A DNA stretch of 64,000 nt from GH45 sp046704385. GTDB lineage: Bacteria; Bacteroidota; Bacteroidia; Bacteroidales; SZUA-534. Location of the stretch: NCBI GenBank assembly GCA_046704385.1, contig JBJKSB010000036.1, forward strand, positions 62,001 to 126,000. Reading direction: 5' to 3'. Every line of letters begins with the position of its first letter. Position 1 is the first letter of the stretch. Below are positions 29,114 to 40,600 of the stretch, piece after piece. The position numbers were made by a program, and so were the translations under genes. The notes under the pieces were generated by a model. It did no database searches, was not told where the DNA came from, and worked only from the letters and a program-made list of their open reading frames with translations.

Positions 29114-29608
29114 TTATACATTATCTCTGGTTATTGATATTACATTATTAGCCGGATTTGGGAATATTTTGACCGAATTATTGATATTTAGTCTGCTTTG
29201 ATTCGATGTGTTATTTCTATAAACGGTTGTATCTAAATAATGCGTATAATAATTTTCATAGAAACAGGTATAACCAAATGATAAATGATATTCACTATTA
29301 GCATTCGTAGGTATAACCGTCATAAAATTAAATGAGCACATGCAATTTGCCCCGCAGGAATCTGCGGCAGTTATATAAATAGAATCCTGAACCGTTTTTC
29401 TTATCAAATAATGTGGCCCGCCACAGTTAGCAACAAGTATACCGGAAATATATATTGAATCATTTGTAAAATACACTTCAAATGAGTCAGAATAGGATTT
29501 ATGTCCATTCTGACAATTATTTTCAATATCCGGAACTGTATCTATTATTTGTGCTTTTAAAGAAAACACAAAGAAAAGAATCGGAATTATTACTACTATT
29601 TTTTTCAT
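29114..29608 (-). CDS. Secreted protein with a truncated T9SS sorting domain
   Basis: 164 residues. Signal peptide (1-19, ending LKAQ), then a Cys-rich beta-type domain (CGANCMCSF, CGGPHYLIRK). The C-terminus begins a T9SS type A sorting domain with VKIFPNPANNVISITRDNV and stops after about 20 residues, where the domain normally runs 70-90 residues and ends in a Lys-rich strand. The missing part contains the export signal, so the product probably stays in the periplasm or is non-functional. The stop lies 15 bp before the DUF3667 start. The most likely cause is a deletion fusing the two genes' borders. Confidence 0.75.
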   Translation of the reverse strand: MKKIVVIIPILFFVFSLKAQIIDTVPDIENNCQNGHKSYSDSFEVYFTNDSIYISGILVANCGGPHYLIRKTVQDSIYITAADSCGANCMCSFNFMTVIPTNANSEYHLSFGYTCFYENYYTHYLDTTVYRNNTSNQSRLNINNSVKIFPNPANNVISITRDNV

Positions 29609-29730
29609 TTTACCAGTTTATTTATATAACAATAAGTCATTTACAAAGATTATAATACTCTTAATCAGGTTGCCTTAGAGTTCCATACGGTGTTTATGTA
29701 AGTGATGGCAGATTGTGTTGCATTTTTCTA

Positions 29731-29751
29731 TCAAACCGTAATGTGGTTTGA
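29731..29751. repeat. Small perfect hairpin
   Basis: TCAAACC (29731-29737) pairs with GGTTTGA (29745-29751) around a 7-nt loop. It lies 39 bp downstream of the MutS-like remnant; no T-run follows, so a terminator role is uncertain. Confidence 0.4.
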
Positions 29752-29789
29752 GCGAACTTCAAACGCTAATATTACTACTTCGCCTGCCC

Positions 29790-30685
29790 TTACTTATACA
29801 AAATGTTAGCCACAGTAATTTCATCCAGTTTTTTAGAAATTTCATTCGCTTCATTTATCAAATCGTTTGGATAATCGTTAATTTGAAGAATCCGAATTGC
29901 ATTTCTGTTTTTAAGTTTACCTCCTTTTAATTTATAATCAAAATCTACGTTATTGTCCTTTATTATCTCGCTGAAATGATAAAGTTCATATTCATCGGTT
30001 AACATATCTGTTAATTCAATATCATGAGTTGAAACAAATACAATATTATTATTTTTTGAAAGTGTTGAAAGGACTGCTCTTTGAATAGATTATTCGCAAT
30101 GTTATTTAATTTTAAGAGCTGTGGAATTGAACCAAGATATTTATTTAAATGTCTTTTATTCCAATAATGAATTCCAATATTAACAAGAAAAGTACACAGA
30201 AAAACAAAAAACATTTGCGGATTAAATGAAAGCATTACAAGTGATACAAAACTTATAAATGACAACAACCGAATAATATAAAACCATTTTGGCGGTTCCT
30301 GGTGTTCTTCTTGAAATAAGGATGAAATATAGAACACGTCAGCTTTGTTTAATTTTTCAAGTTTTAGCTGAGTATTAATTCTAAAATCTTTATCGTCTGT
30401 TAGTTTTTTAATCAGTTTTTCTTTTTTGTCTTTGTCTGTGATACTATTAGGAATAACTCTTAGTTTATTGTAAAAACATTGTTGTCCGACTTTTGAAGTT
30501 GTCCTGTCCAGAAACATGAATTCTTCAAAATTCAAATCGTTACAGGTTTTCTCAGATAGTACTTGAAATGAATCGCAATTATCTTTGTTTACGAAATATT
30601 TTTCAATCAAATCGAATCGGAAATCATCGTCTTTAAACTGTCCAAACGATTCTTTTAATTTCTCTATTATTTTCTTTTTTCGCAT
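29790..30685 (-). pseudogene. MutS-family ATPase remnant with large internal deletion
   Basis: The 5' part (from ATG at 30685) reads as the N-terminal region of the membrane-associated MutS-related proteins of Bacteroidota. It carries FMFLDRTTSKVGQQCFYNKL (MutS core-like), two hydrophobic helices near residues 130-165 and the core helices up to IANNLFKE. Near 30085 the frame breaks and the sequence continues, one frame away, as AVLSTLSKNNNIVFVSTHDI, the end of the MutS ATPase domain, followed by ELTDMLTDEYELYHFSEI to the stop at 29790. Everything with the Walker A, Walker B and signature motifs is missing (intact relatives are near 600 residues; this remnant holds about 300 codons). Non-functional as an ATPase. 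Confidence 0.85.
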
Positions 30686-30853
30686 TACTATTGCTCTGAT
30701 GCATAATTTTTCGATTATTGTGGCTAATAATAAATGAAGTTATTTCTAACATTCATAATATCATTGTTTTATTCGTTTATAAATAATTATAAGCAGCTAA
30801 AAAAATAATCGTTTGACCTTTTTTAACATAAATAAAAGTAAAACCCAATTCTA

Positions 30854-31159
30854 TTATTTCCAAAAATTTATGATGATGAAAATACGGGGTGGGATATTTT
30901 GTTGGTTTTCAGGGAATTTTTTATTGTAGGTGGAATCACAATCGGTTGAGTCGATTTCACAGTCAGGCGAGTCAATTTCATTGCCGGCGGAGTTAATTTC
31001 ATGACGGGTCGTGTCGATTTCAGCACAGGTGGAGTCGGTTTCATGGCCGGCGTTGTTGATTTCAGCATAGGTCGGGTTAATTTCATTATCGGTGGTGATG
31101 ATTTCAGTGTGGTTGACACTTATGTAATCCTGATTCCATTCAGGGAACAAATCATGCAT
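30854..31159 (-). CDS. Small heptad-repeat ORF (minisatellite-coded), doubtful gene
   Basis: 101 codons on the minus strand: MHDLFPEWNQDYISVNH leads into heptapeptide repeats of the form EIDSxxx/EINxxxx, then a short tail. The repeats arise from a 21-bp DNA minisatellite that is open in several frames on both strands, so the frame is not proven. The start and the non-repeat head give this frame a slight preference. No signal peptide or family recognised. Confidence 0.35.
   Translation of the reverse strand: MHDLFPEWNQDYISVNHTEIITTDNEINPTYAEINNAGHETDSTCAEIDTTRHEINSAGNEIDSPDCEIDSTDCDSTYNKKFPENQQNIPPRIFIIINFWK
30950..31117. repeat. 21-bp tandem minisatellite, eight units
   Basis: Eight contiguous 21-bp units begin at 30950, 30971, 30992, 31013, 31034, 31055, 31076 and 31097, each starting GTYRATTTCA or close to it and differing at several positions. 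A degenerate unit precedes them. The unit length is a multiple of three, which preserves any reading frame through it. Confidence 0.9.
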
Positions 31160-31273
31160 TTTAATACCTGTAAATTACCACTCATGCCCAGAACCAGGTT
31201 CTCCCTTTCTTAATCCTATAGATTTGTTTGACATAATTCTTATGCTCAAAAAGCAAACTGAAATTAATTGAAA

Positions 31274-31633
31274 ATGCCAAATCATATAAAAATCTCATTA
31301 GGCTTTCTACTTGCACTGGCTTTAAGCTGCAACAATATTCCGGCAGTAAACCCGGGATCAATTGTAAACTGTAAGTGGGAGTTAATTGGTAACCAGGGAA
31401 ACAACCTGAATCTAAACCCCGGTGATACCATACAATTCAGCAGAAAAGGCGGAAAGTGTATTATAGGCAGCGAACAGAATCTCTCCTATTACACTAACGA
31501 CAGCCTTTTGCTTTTGAATTATTATAATACAAGACATGTTTTTAAAATCAATTTTTCTGACAGGCGACTTGAATTAGTTGAATTATACAGTGGTAACAAT
31601 ACCACTTATACTTTTAAAGCAATTTCAGATTAA
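31274..31633 (+). CDS. Small lipoprotein of unknown function
   Basis: 119 residues from the ATG at 31274. Lipoprotein signal (MPNHIKISLGFLLALALSC, Cys about 19). The mature ~100 residues start with an NCKWELIGNQGNNLNLNPGD block, followed by beta strands including DTIQFSRKGGKCII and LELVELYSGNNTTYTFKAI; this resembles lipocalin/META-like small lipoproteins without an assignable function. It ends 19 bp before the giant surface-protein ATG, so both may be expressed together. Confidence 0.7.
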   Translation: MPNHIKISLGFLLALALSCNNIPAVNPGSIVNCKWELIGNQGNNLNLNPGDTIQFSRKGGKCIIGSEQNLSYYTNDSLLLLNYYNTRHVFKINFSDRRLELVELYSGNNTTYTFKAISD

Positions 31634-31652
31634 CAACCCAAAAACTCACGTT

Positions 31653-34600
31653 ATGAAAAAGTTCATTTTTATTTTGGTAAGCCTTATTATGGTTGGTTTT
31701 TCGACCGGCTTAATGGCTCAAACTGCAACACCTCCTGCAACAGGTGATGGATCAAGTAGTAATCCTTATCAAATTGCCACGTTAAACAATTTATACTGGA
31801 TAACTCAAAACCCGACAAGTTGGGATAAGTTTTTTATTCAGATGGCTGATATTGACGCATCCGGAACTTCCATATGGGATTCGGATGGTAGTGGAGGATA
31901 TTATGGTTTTAGCCCAATTGGTAACGCAACAACCTATTTTACAGGTGCCTATGAAGGTAATGGCCATATCATTGACGGTTTATACATTAACAGGCCCAAT
32001 ACCAATTATGTGGGCTTTTTTGGATATACCGAAGATGCCTCCGCAACGCTTACAACTTCCATTATTACCAACCTGGGATTAACAAATGTTAACATAACAG
32101 GTAAAGCTTATGTTGGAGCCATTGCGGGTGATAATAACTTATTTATTTACTATTGTTTTTCAACCGGTTCACTTTTAGGTGTGGAAAAAATAGGCGGCTT
32201 TGTAGGAAATAATCAGGAATCTCAAATTAATAATTGCTACAGCAGATGTTCTGTATCAGGTAGTTCAAGAACCGGAGGCTTTGTTGGATCAACACTGCAT
32301 CAGGAGGATATTAATAATTGTTACAGTACAGGAGGTGTTGATGAAAACTGGTTGGATGGTGGATTTGTTGCCGACCAACAATATACAAATATCGGTGCCG
32401 ACTGCTTTTGGGATATGGAAACTTCAGGTCAGAGTACCAGTGATGGAGGAACAGGCAGAAGAACAGACCGGATGAAGAATTACTATACTTACACCAATGG
32501 TGAATATGCCGTATGGGACTTTTTGGGAGAAACGGCCAATGGTACCAATGATTATTGGGGAATTAATGCTTCGTTCAATGACGGCTATCCGTTCCTGGCC
32601 TGGCAAGGTTATTCCAATGTTGTAAGTACCTGTCAGTGGCCCACCGAAACACCCACAAATATAACGTTTGGAACTGTAACTTCATCAAGTGTTGTACTTG
32701 CGGGTTATACGGCTCCAACCAATGGTGCTGATGGTTACGTTATTTATATTAATAACGCTGACGATTTTACAGTTCCCAATGATGGGGCTTCTTTAACTCC
32801 AAATACTACCTGGAGTAATTCAGGACAGCAATGTGTTTATTTTGGGACATCTATAACTCCTAATGTTCCTGTTACAAATTTAAGTAGTACAGGAACTTAT
32901 TATTTTAAGATTTATGCCTACACCAATTGCACAGGAACCGAAACTTATGAAGAAAATGGAGCCGAAGCTACATATTCCATGGTTATTTCAGCTACGGCAC
33001 CTGCCCTTGGTGATGGAACCAGTGGTAATCCATATCAAATAGCCACGCTGGAGAATTTGTATTGGATTACTCAAAATTCGGCCAGTTGGAGTAAATATTT
33101 TATTCAGACAGCTGACATAGATGCTTCAGAAACAAACCAGTGGGATAATGGATTAGGCTTTAGTCCGGTAGGAGTTAATACGACATATTTTACCGGATCG
33201 TATGATGGGCAGAATCATTCCATTGATGGGATATATATCAACAGACCTGAGGAATCGCGTATTGCTTTTTTTGGAAGTACATCAGGTGCAACCATAAATA
33301 ATTTAAACCTGTCGAATGTTAATATTTCCGGTAATACCTATGTTGGAGCTCTGGTTGGATATAACTGGTACGATAATATTTCAAATTGTACCGTATCTGG
33401 AACTATTTCAGGCTCTGGTAATGTTGGTGGAATTTCCGGTTATGCTTACGGTAATACGGGGCAAACCATTCAGCAATGTTCCAGTGCATGTACCATTTTG
33501 GCTACAGGTAGTGCTGTGGGTGGTTTAATAGGATATATTAATAGCGTGAATATAAATAATTGCAATTCCTCAGGAACAGTTAGCGGCGTGAATTATGTTG
33601 GAGGGCTTATTGGACAATGTGTATCAACAGCTGTTACGGCAAGTTATTCTACGGGTACTGTAAATTGTGACCCGAATACTTCGAATTATACCGGAGGATT
33701 AATTGGTGGAATTACCAGTACACTTAGTAACATTAACCGATGTTATGCAACTGGAGATGTTACTACCTACTATTCAGGAGGAGGCCTTGTTGGTACGGTA
33801 GCAAGTAACAATAATATTACAGATTGTTATGCCAGGGGTAATGTTGGAGTTACAAGTAACTATGCTGGTGGTCTGTTAGGAGCATCATCCGGAACAATCA
33901 GCAATTGCTATTCAACCGGTAGCGTTTCATTGGTATCAAGTTCAGGAGGATTAATGGGACTAAATTCAGGAACTGTCTCAAATTCTTTCTGGGATACAGA
34001 AACTTCTGGCAGGTCTCAGGTTGGTGCAGGTACAGGACTTACAACTGCTCAAATGCAAGATTATAATACTTATACAGACGTTACTACCACAACAGTTGGT
34101 TTAACTACTGCCTGGGATTTTATAAATGATCAGAATGATGATGCCGCCACCAATGATTATTGGGATATAAACCAGGGTGGAGATGGTTATCCGATTTTGA
34201 CCTACCAGCCTGAAACTGATGGGTTTTTAACGGGTCCAAAGGGAGCTGGTACAGCTGACAATCCTTTCCAAATTAGTTCGTTGGACGATTTACAATGGAT
34301 TATGGACAATCCAACATCATGGTCGTATGTTTTCATTCAAACTGCTGACATTGATGCAAGTGCAACTTCAACCTGGAATAATGGAGCAGGTTTTAGCCCT
34401 ATTGGAAATTCCACCACTAAATTTTCTGGTACATATAACGGACAAATGCATGTAATTGACGGGCTGTTTATTAATAGTCCTGCAAATAATTATGTTGCTT
34501 TATTTGGATATACAAGTGCTACTGGAAATATTGAAAACCTGGGTTTAGAAAATATCGATTTTACCGGAAGTGCATATGTATCTGGTTTGGTTGGTGTCCA

Positions 34601-37600
34601 TACCGGAATTATCAGTAACTGCTACAGTAGTGGCCAAATAGTTTCAGTAAATAATTCAGGAATATTAGTTGGATATAATATTGGGGGTAGCGTCGATAAT
34701 AGTTATACTGAGGGAACTATTTCAGGTAATCTGAAAATTGGAGGATTGGTCGGTAACAACAGCAGTAATGGAAGTGTAACTAATTGTTATAGCTATGCAG
34801 ATGTTTCACGTAACAGTGGACAAACCGCAGTAAATTTCGGATCATTAATAGGCTATAATAGCAGTGCATCAGTTCAAAATTGTTATGCTACAGGTTCTGT
34901 TTATTATACAGGAACTACCAGTCCAACAGATAAAGGTTTTTTTGGTGAATATGTATCCGGAACCTATACTAATAACTTTTTTGACAGCGATATATCTAAC
35001 CAAACAAGTGCTACAGGTGCTACGGCTAAAACCACTGCCGATATGCAGGATATTTCCACCTTCACCAGTACAGCTATAGCAGGTTTAAGTACTGCCTGGG
35101 ATTTTATCTTAAACTTAAATGATGATTCAGCGGATAATAATTATTGGGATATGGATCAGGATGGTTCGGGCTATCCTATATTAAGCTGGCAACCGGAGGC
35201 CGATAATTACCTGGCTGTTCCGGCCGGATCAGGAACCAGCGTAGATCCTTATCAAATAGCCATTTTAAAACATTTGGAATGGTTAATGAATAATTCGTCG
35301 AACTGGAATAAATATTATATTCAGGTTGCTGATATTGATGCTGCCGCTACATCCACATGGGATAGCGGTACCGGATTCACCCCTATGGGTAATACTCAGA
35401 CTGTTTTTACAGGTAGTTATAATGGAAAAGGTTTTTCAATTAGTAATCTCTTCATCAACAGACCAGGCAAAGATACCATTGGAATGTTCGGTTATGTTAC
35501 GGGTAGATTAGATAGCATTTCACTAATTAACGTAATTATAACCGGTAGAAGTTCCACCGGGGCATTAGCAGGAAGCTTTAATAGTTATTATACAGCCACT
35601 CAAATAAGCAATTGCAGTGCTTCTGGTACAGTTACAGGTCAGGATACAGTTGGGGGGTTAATGGGTTACTACTACAGCAATCATGGAACCTATGCTGCAA
35701 TTAACAAATGCAGTAGTTCAGTTTCAGTAACCGGAGTTAATACTGTTGGCGGATTGGTGGGCAGAAATTATTATGCTTATGTATATAGTTCATATGCATC
35801 CGGTAACGTTACTGCAAGCGGAAATACGGTAGGTGGTCTGATTGGCTATAACTTCAGTCACTCCGATGTATTTGATAGTTATGCAACCGGTAATGTAAGC
35901 GGAACATCTGATGTGGGAGGATTGGTCGGTGTTGCTGCACTCAGTGATTGTAAGGATTCTTACAGTACTGGTTCAGTATCAGGAACGGACCAGGTAGGTG
36001 GATTTGTAGGCTATAATTCAAGTTCACTCATGCAACACTGTTATAGTACAGGTAATGTTACCGGATCAAACCTGGCTGCGGGTGGATTTGTCGGATATGG
36101 TATAAATTCAAGTGCCAGATTCTTTGGTTGTTATGCTAAAGGAAATGTAGACGGGTACGCTCAGGTAGGTGGTTTTGCCGGTCAAATTACATCTGCATCT
36201 ACTCTTGATAGTTGTTATAGTGTCGGGGCAGTTACCGGAACCAGTTCATTAGGCGGGCTTGTCGGTTTCAAGCATCCAACAGGATATGTTTACAATTCAT
36301 TTTTTGATACCGAAACTTCCGGTCAACCTGCTTCAACAGTTGGAACTGGTCTGACTACTACCGAAATGAAAGAGCTTTGCAATTATATTGATGGCATTTA
36401 TGCTAACTGGGATTTCATGGATGAAACGGCTAATGGAACCGGAGATGTTTGGGGAATGAATGCCAGTGAAAATGATGGATATCCATATTTAGCATGGCAG
36501 GGATTCACGAATACAGCTACTTGCTGTCCAAGACCTTCAGCTGCAGCTACAAGTTTGACATTTGGTTCGGTAACCAGCGGTTCAATAGTTTTGGCAGGTT
36601 ATGCCTCGCCAACTGGCGGTGCGGATGGTTATGCCATTTATGTCAACAGCTCAAACACATGGACCGTCCCGTCCGATGGCGACGAACCCGTTGCTGACCT
36701 GTCGTGGAATGATGGAGGACAACAATGTATCTATTTTGGCACCTCTGTAAGTCCGAATATAAATGTTACCAGTTTGTCACCAGGTGTAACCTATTATTTT
36801 AAGGTTTATGCTTACAACGATTGTAGTGGAGTTGAAAAGTATGAGAACTCAGGGCTGGAAGGAAATCAACCAACCAATAAACTTAATCAGACAATAACTT
36901 TTACCACTTCATCTGTTACATACGGGGCTGCCGACTTCTCTCCTGCATCAGCATCAAGTGGTTTAACAGTATCCTATAGCAGTTCTGATGAAAATGTAAT
37001 TACAATTGTTAGCGGAAAAACCCATATTGTGGGTGCCGGAACCTGTACAATTACTGCTAATCAAAGTGGAGATGCCACCTATAATGCAGCACCACAAGTC
37101 ACTAATAATATTACAGTAGCCAAAAAGTTATTAACGCTGACTGCTGATAATAAATCAAAAACATATGGAGATGCAAATCCTTCGCTTACAATTTCTTATT
37201 CGGGTTTTGCTGGTGGAGAAGATGCTTCAGTATTAGATACAGAGCCAGTTGCATCCACTTCTGCCACTTCATCAAGTAACATAGGGACTTATAATATTAA
37301 CATAACAACTGTAACTGATAATAATTATACTTTTAGTTATGTTATTGGTACTTTAACAGTTAATGCCAAAGCCATTACTGTAACTGCTGATGCAAACCAA
37401 AGTAAAGTGTATGGCGAAGTTGATGCGGAAAAAACGTATACCGTAAGTCCGGCCTTGGTAAATGGAGACAGTTTTACCGGAGCGCTAAGCAGGGTAGCTG
37501 GTCAAAGTGCAGGTACTTATGCTATATTAATTGGAAATTTGTCGGCTGGTTCAAATTACACCATAACTTATGCAGGCACTAATTTTGAAATTACTACCAA

Positions 37601-40600
37601 ACCAATAACAGTAACGGCAACAGCCGGCCAAAGTAAAGTATATGCAGAAAGTGACCCTGCATTTACCTATAACGTAAGTCCGGCCCTGATAAGTGGCGAT
37701 AGTTTCTCAGGTTCGTTAAGCAGGGCTGCCGGCGAAAATGTGGGCTCTTATACCCTGTCACAAGGAAGTTTGTCGGCAGGTTCAAATTACACCATAACTT
37801 ATGTGAGTGATAATTTTGCTATTACAGTAAAAGCCATTACTGTAACAGCTAATGCCAGTCAAAGTAAGGTTTATGGAGCAAGTGATCCGACTTTTACCTA
37901 TTCAGTTAATCCTGCTTTGAAGGCCGGAGACAGTTTTACCGGTGCATTAAGCAGGGTAGCCGGCGAAAATGCAGGTACTTATGCCATATCTCAAGGAAAT
38001 TTATCGGCAGGTTCAAATTATAATATTTCTTATGTGGGCAATAATTTTGTTATTACCGCAAAAGCCATTACGGTAACAACTAATACTGGTCAAAGTAAGG
38101 TTTATGGTGCCAGTGATCCGGGTTTCACTTATTCAGTAAATCCGGCTTTGGAGATCGGAGACAGCTTTACAGGATCATTAAGCAGGGCCATTGGTGAAAA
38201 TGTGGGTACGTATGCCATTGTAAAAGGTTCATTATCTGCCGGCTCAAACTACACAATTTCTTATGTGAGTAATAATTTTGAAATTACAAAGGCAAGCCTG
38301 ACAGCAACTGCTGATAATAAAACAAAAATCTATGGTGCTGCCAACCCGGCATTAACTATAACCTATTCAGGATTTGTTAATGGTGAAAGTGCTTCAGTTA
38401 TCGATACTAAACCATCTATAAGCACCACAGCCGACGCAACCAGCGCAGTAGGAACCTATACTATTTCACTTTCGGGGGGTAGCGATAACAATTATACATT
38501 TGGAACTTTAACTGCAGGTACACTTACTGTGAATAAAGCTACACTCACAGTAACCGCTGACAATAAGTCTAAAACTTATGGTGCTGCCAATCCGACTTTA
38601 ACCGTTTCATACTCGGGTTTTGTAAATGGTGATGATGCTTCAGACATTATTACTGAACCCGCGGCAATCACTTCAGCCAATGCAAGCAGTGATGTTGGTA
38701 CTTATGATATTACGGCATCTGGTGGTATTGATGATAATTATGATTTTGCTTATGTTACCGGTATACTTACCATTACCAAGGCCGATCAAACCATCACAAT
38801 CACAACTGTACCGCAGAAAGATGTTGCAACCGATGCCCTGACCTTTGATATAACAGCAAGTACTTCAAGTAGTTTGGCTTTATCTTATGCAATTCAAAGT
38901 GGGCCGGCTACCATCAGTGGTAATACCATAACTTTATCAGGTGCAACAGGATCAGTTGTAGTAGCCGTTTCCCAGGCAGGAAATAATAATTACAATGCAA
39001 CATCGGCATCCACAAGTTTTAACGTTATCGATAACAGTAAACAAAACCAGACAATTACGTTTAGTACCATTAGTGATAAATTCTATGGGGATGTATTTAC
39101 CCTGGGTGCCACAGCCAGTTCCAATCTGGGTGTTAGCTATACCGTTAAATCGGGTCCGGCAAGTATTAACGGATCAACGGTTACGGTTACAGGAATCGGT
39201 ACGGTTACTATTACCGCTAACCAATCAGGTGATGCCACCTATAATCCTGCCGATCCGGTTGACCAGTCATTTAATGCACAAAAGGCTAACTTAACTGTTA
39301 CAGCCGATGATAAATCAAAAACTTACAGCCAGGCAAATCCGGCTTTAACCATCTCATATACAGGTTTTGTTAATGGTGAAGATGAATCGAATCTCACCAC
39401 ACAACCTGTTGCAGCTACCACGGCCAATGTTAACAGTAATGCAGGTCAGTATGCAATTACTTTATCGGGTGGAAGTGCCAGCAATTATAACTTGTCATTG
39501 AATAATGGTACGTTAACGGTTAATAAGGCCACACTGGTTGTTACAGCTGATGATAAGTCGAAAACATACGGGGAGGCTAATCCGGCTTTAAGCCTTTCAT
39601 ACTCAGGTTTTGTTAATAGTGAAGATGAGTCAGCACTTACAACACAACCTACAGCATCAACAACTGCCACTTCTGCCAGTGATGCCGGTCAGTATGCCAT
39701 TTCCTTATCGGGAGGAACTGCTGTTAATTATGCCTTTTCGATGAATAATGGTACTTTAACCGTTGGTAAGGCTGCACTGACAGTTACTGCTGATGATAAA
39801 TCGAAGGTTTACGGCGAGGCCAATCCGGACTTAACTATAACCTATTCCGGTTTTGTTAACAGTGAAGATAGTTCATTTTTGACTACTCTGCCAGTCGCAT
39901 CTACAACAGCTACAGCTGATAGTGATGCTGGTACTTATGACATTACTGTATCAGGAAGTTCGTCCAACAATTACAGCCTCAGTTATGTAGTGGGTACCTT
40001 AACTGTAACTAAAGCTGACCAGACTATTACTGTAACTACCATAGAAGATAAAGTTGTATCCAGTGGCCCATTTTATGTGCATGCATCAGCTTCAAGCGGA
40101 TTAGAATTAAGTTATTCAGTAATAAGTGGTCCGGCAACTATTAGCGATTCTACAGTTACCTTAACAGGCGAAGCCGGTTCAGTAAGTATTGAAGTAAGCC
40201 AGGCCGGAAACACCAATTATAACGCTGCTGAACGCCAGACGGTAAGCTTTCAGGTAAATGCTGAGAGTAAGCTGGATCAAACCATCACATTTAAGCCAAT
40301 AGCCGATAAAACATTTGGTGACCCGGATTTTGCACTTATGGCTACAGCCAGCTCAGGACTTGATATCGTGTTTACGGTAATTTCTGGTAATGCAACCCTG
40401 ACCGGCCATGTGGTTAGTATAAATGGTGCAGGCAACGTAGTAATTGAAGCCAGTCAGGCGGGAAATGGTGAATACAATCAAGCTCCGGCAGTACAACAAA
40501 GTTTTATGGTTAATAAAGCCAATCAAACGATAACATTTAATGCCATCGCTGATAAAGTTTATGGGGATGTATTTAATCTTGAAGCCAGCTCCAGTGAAGG

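Noticed and set aside
22220..29608. Gene-cassette (integron-like) array suggested by many unrelated short genes
   Set aside because: No repeated recombination-site sequence was found between the genes, and they are not all in one orientation.
30950..31117. CRISPR array or integron attachment site
   Set aside because: Units are only 21 bp, directly adjacent and diverged, with no spacers and no cas or integrase gene.
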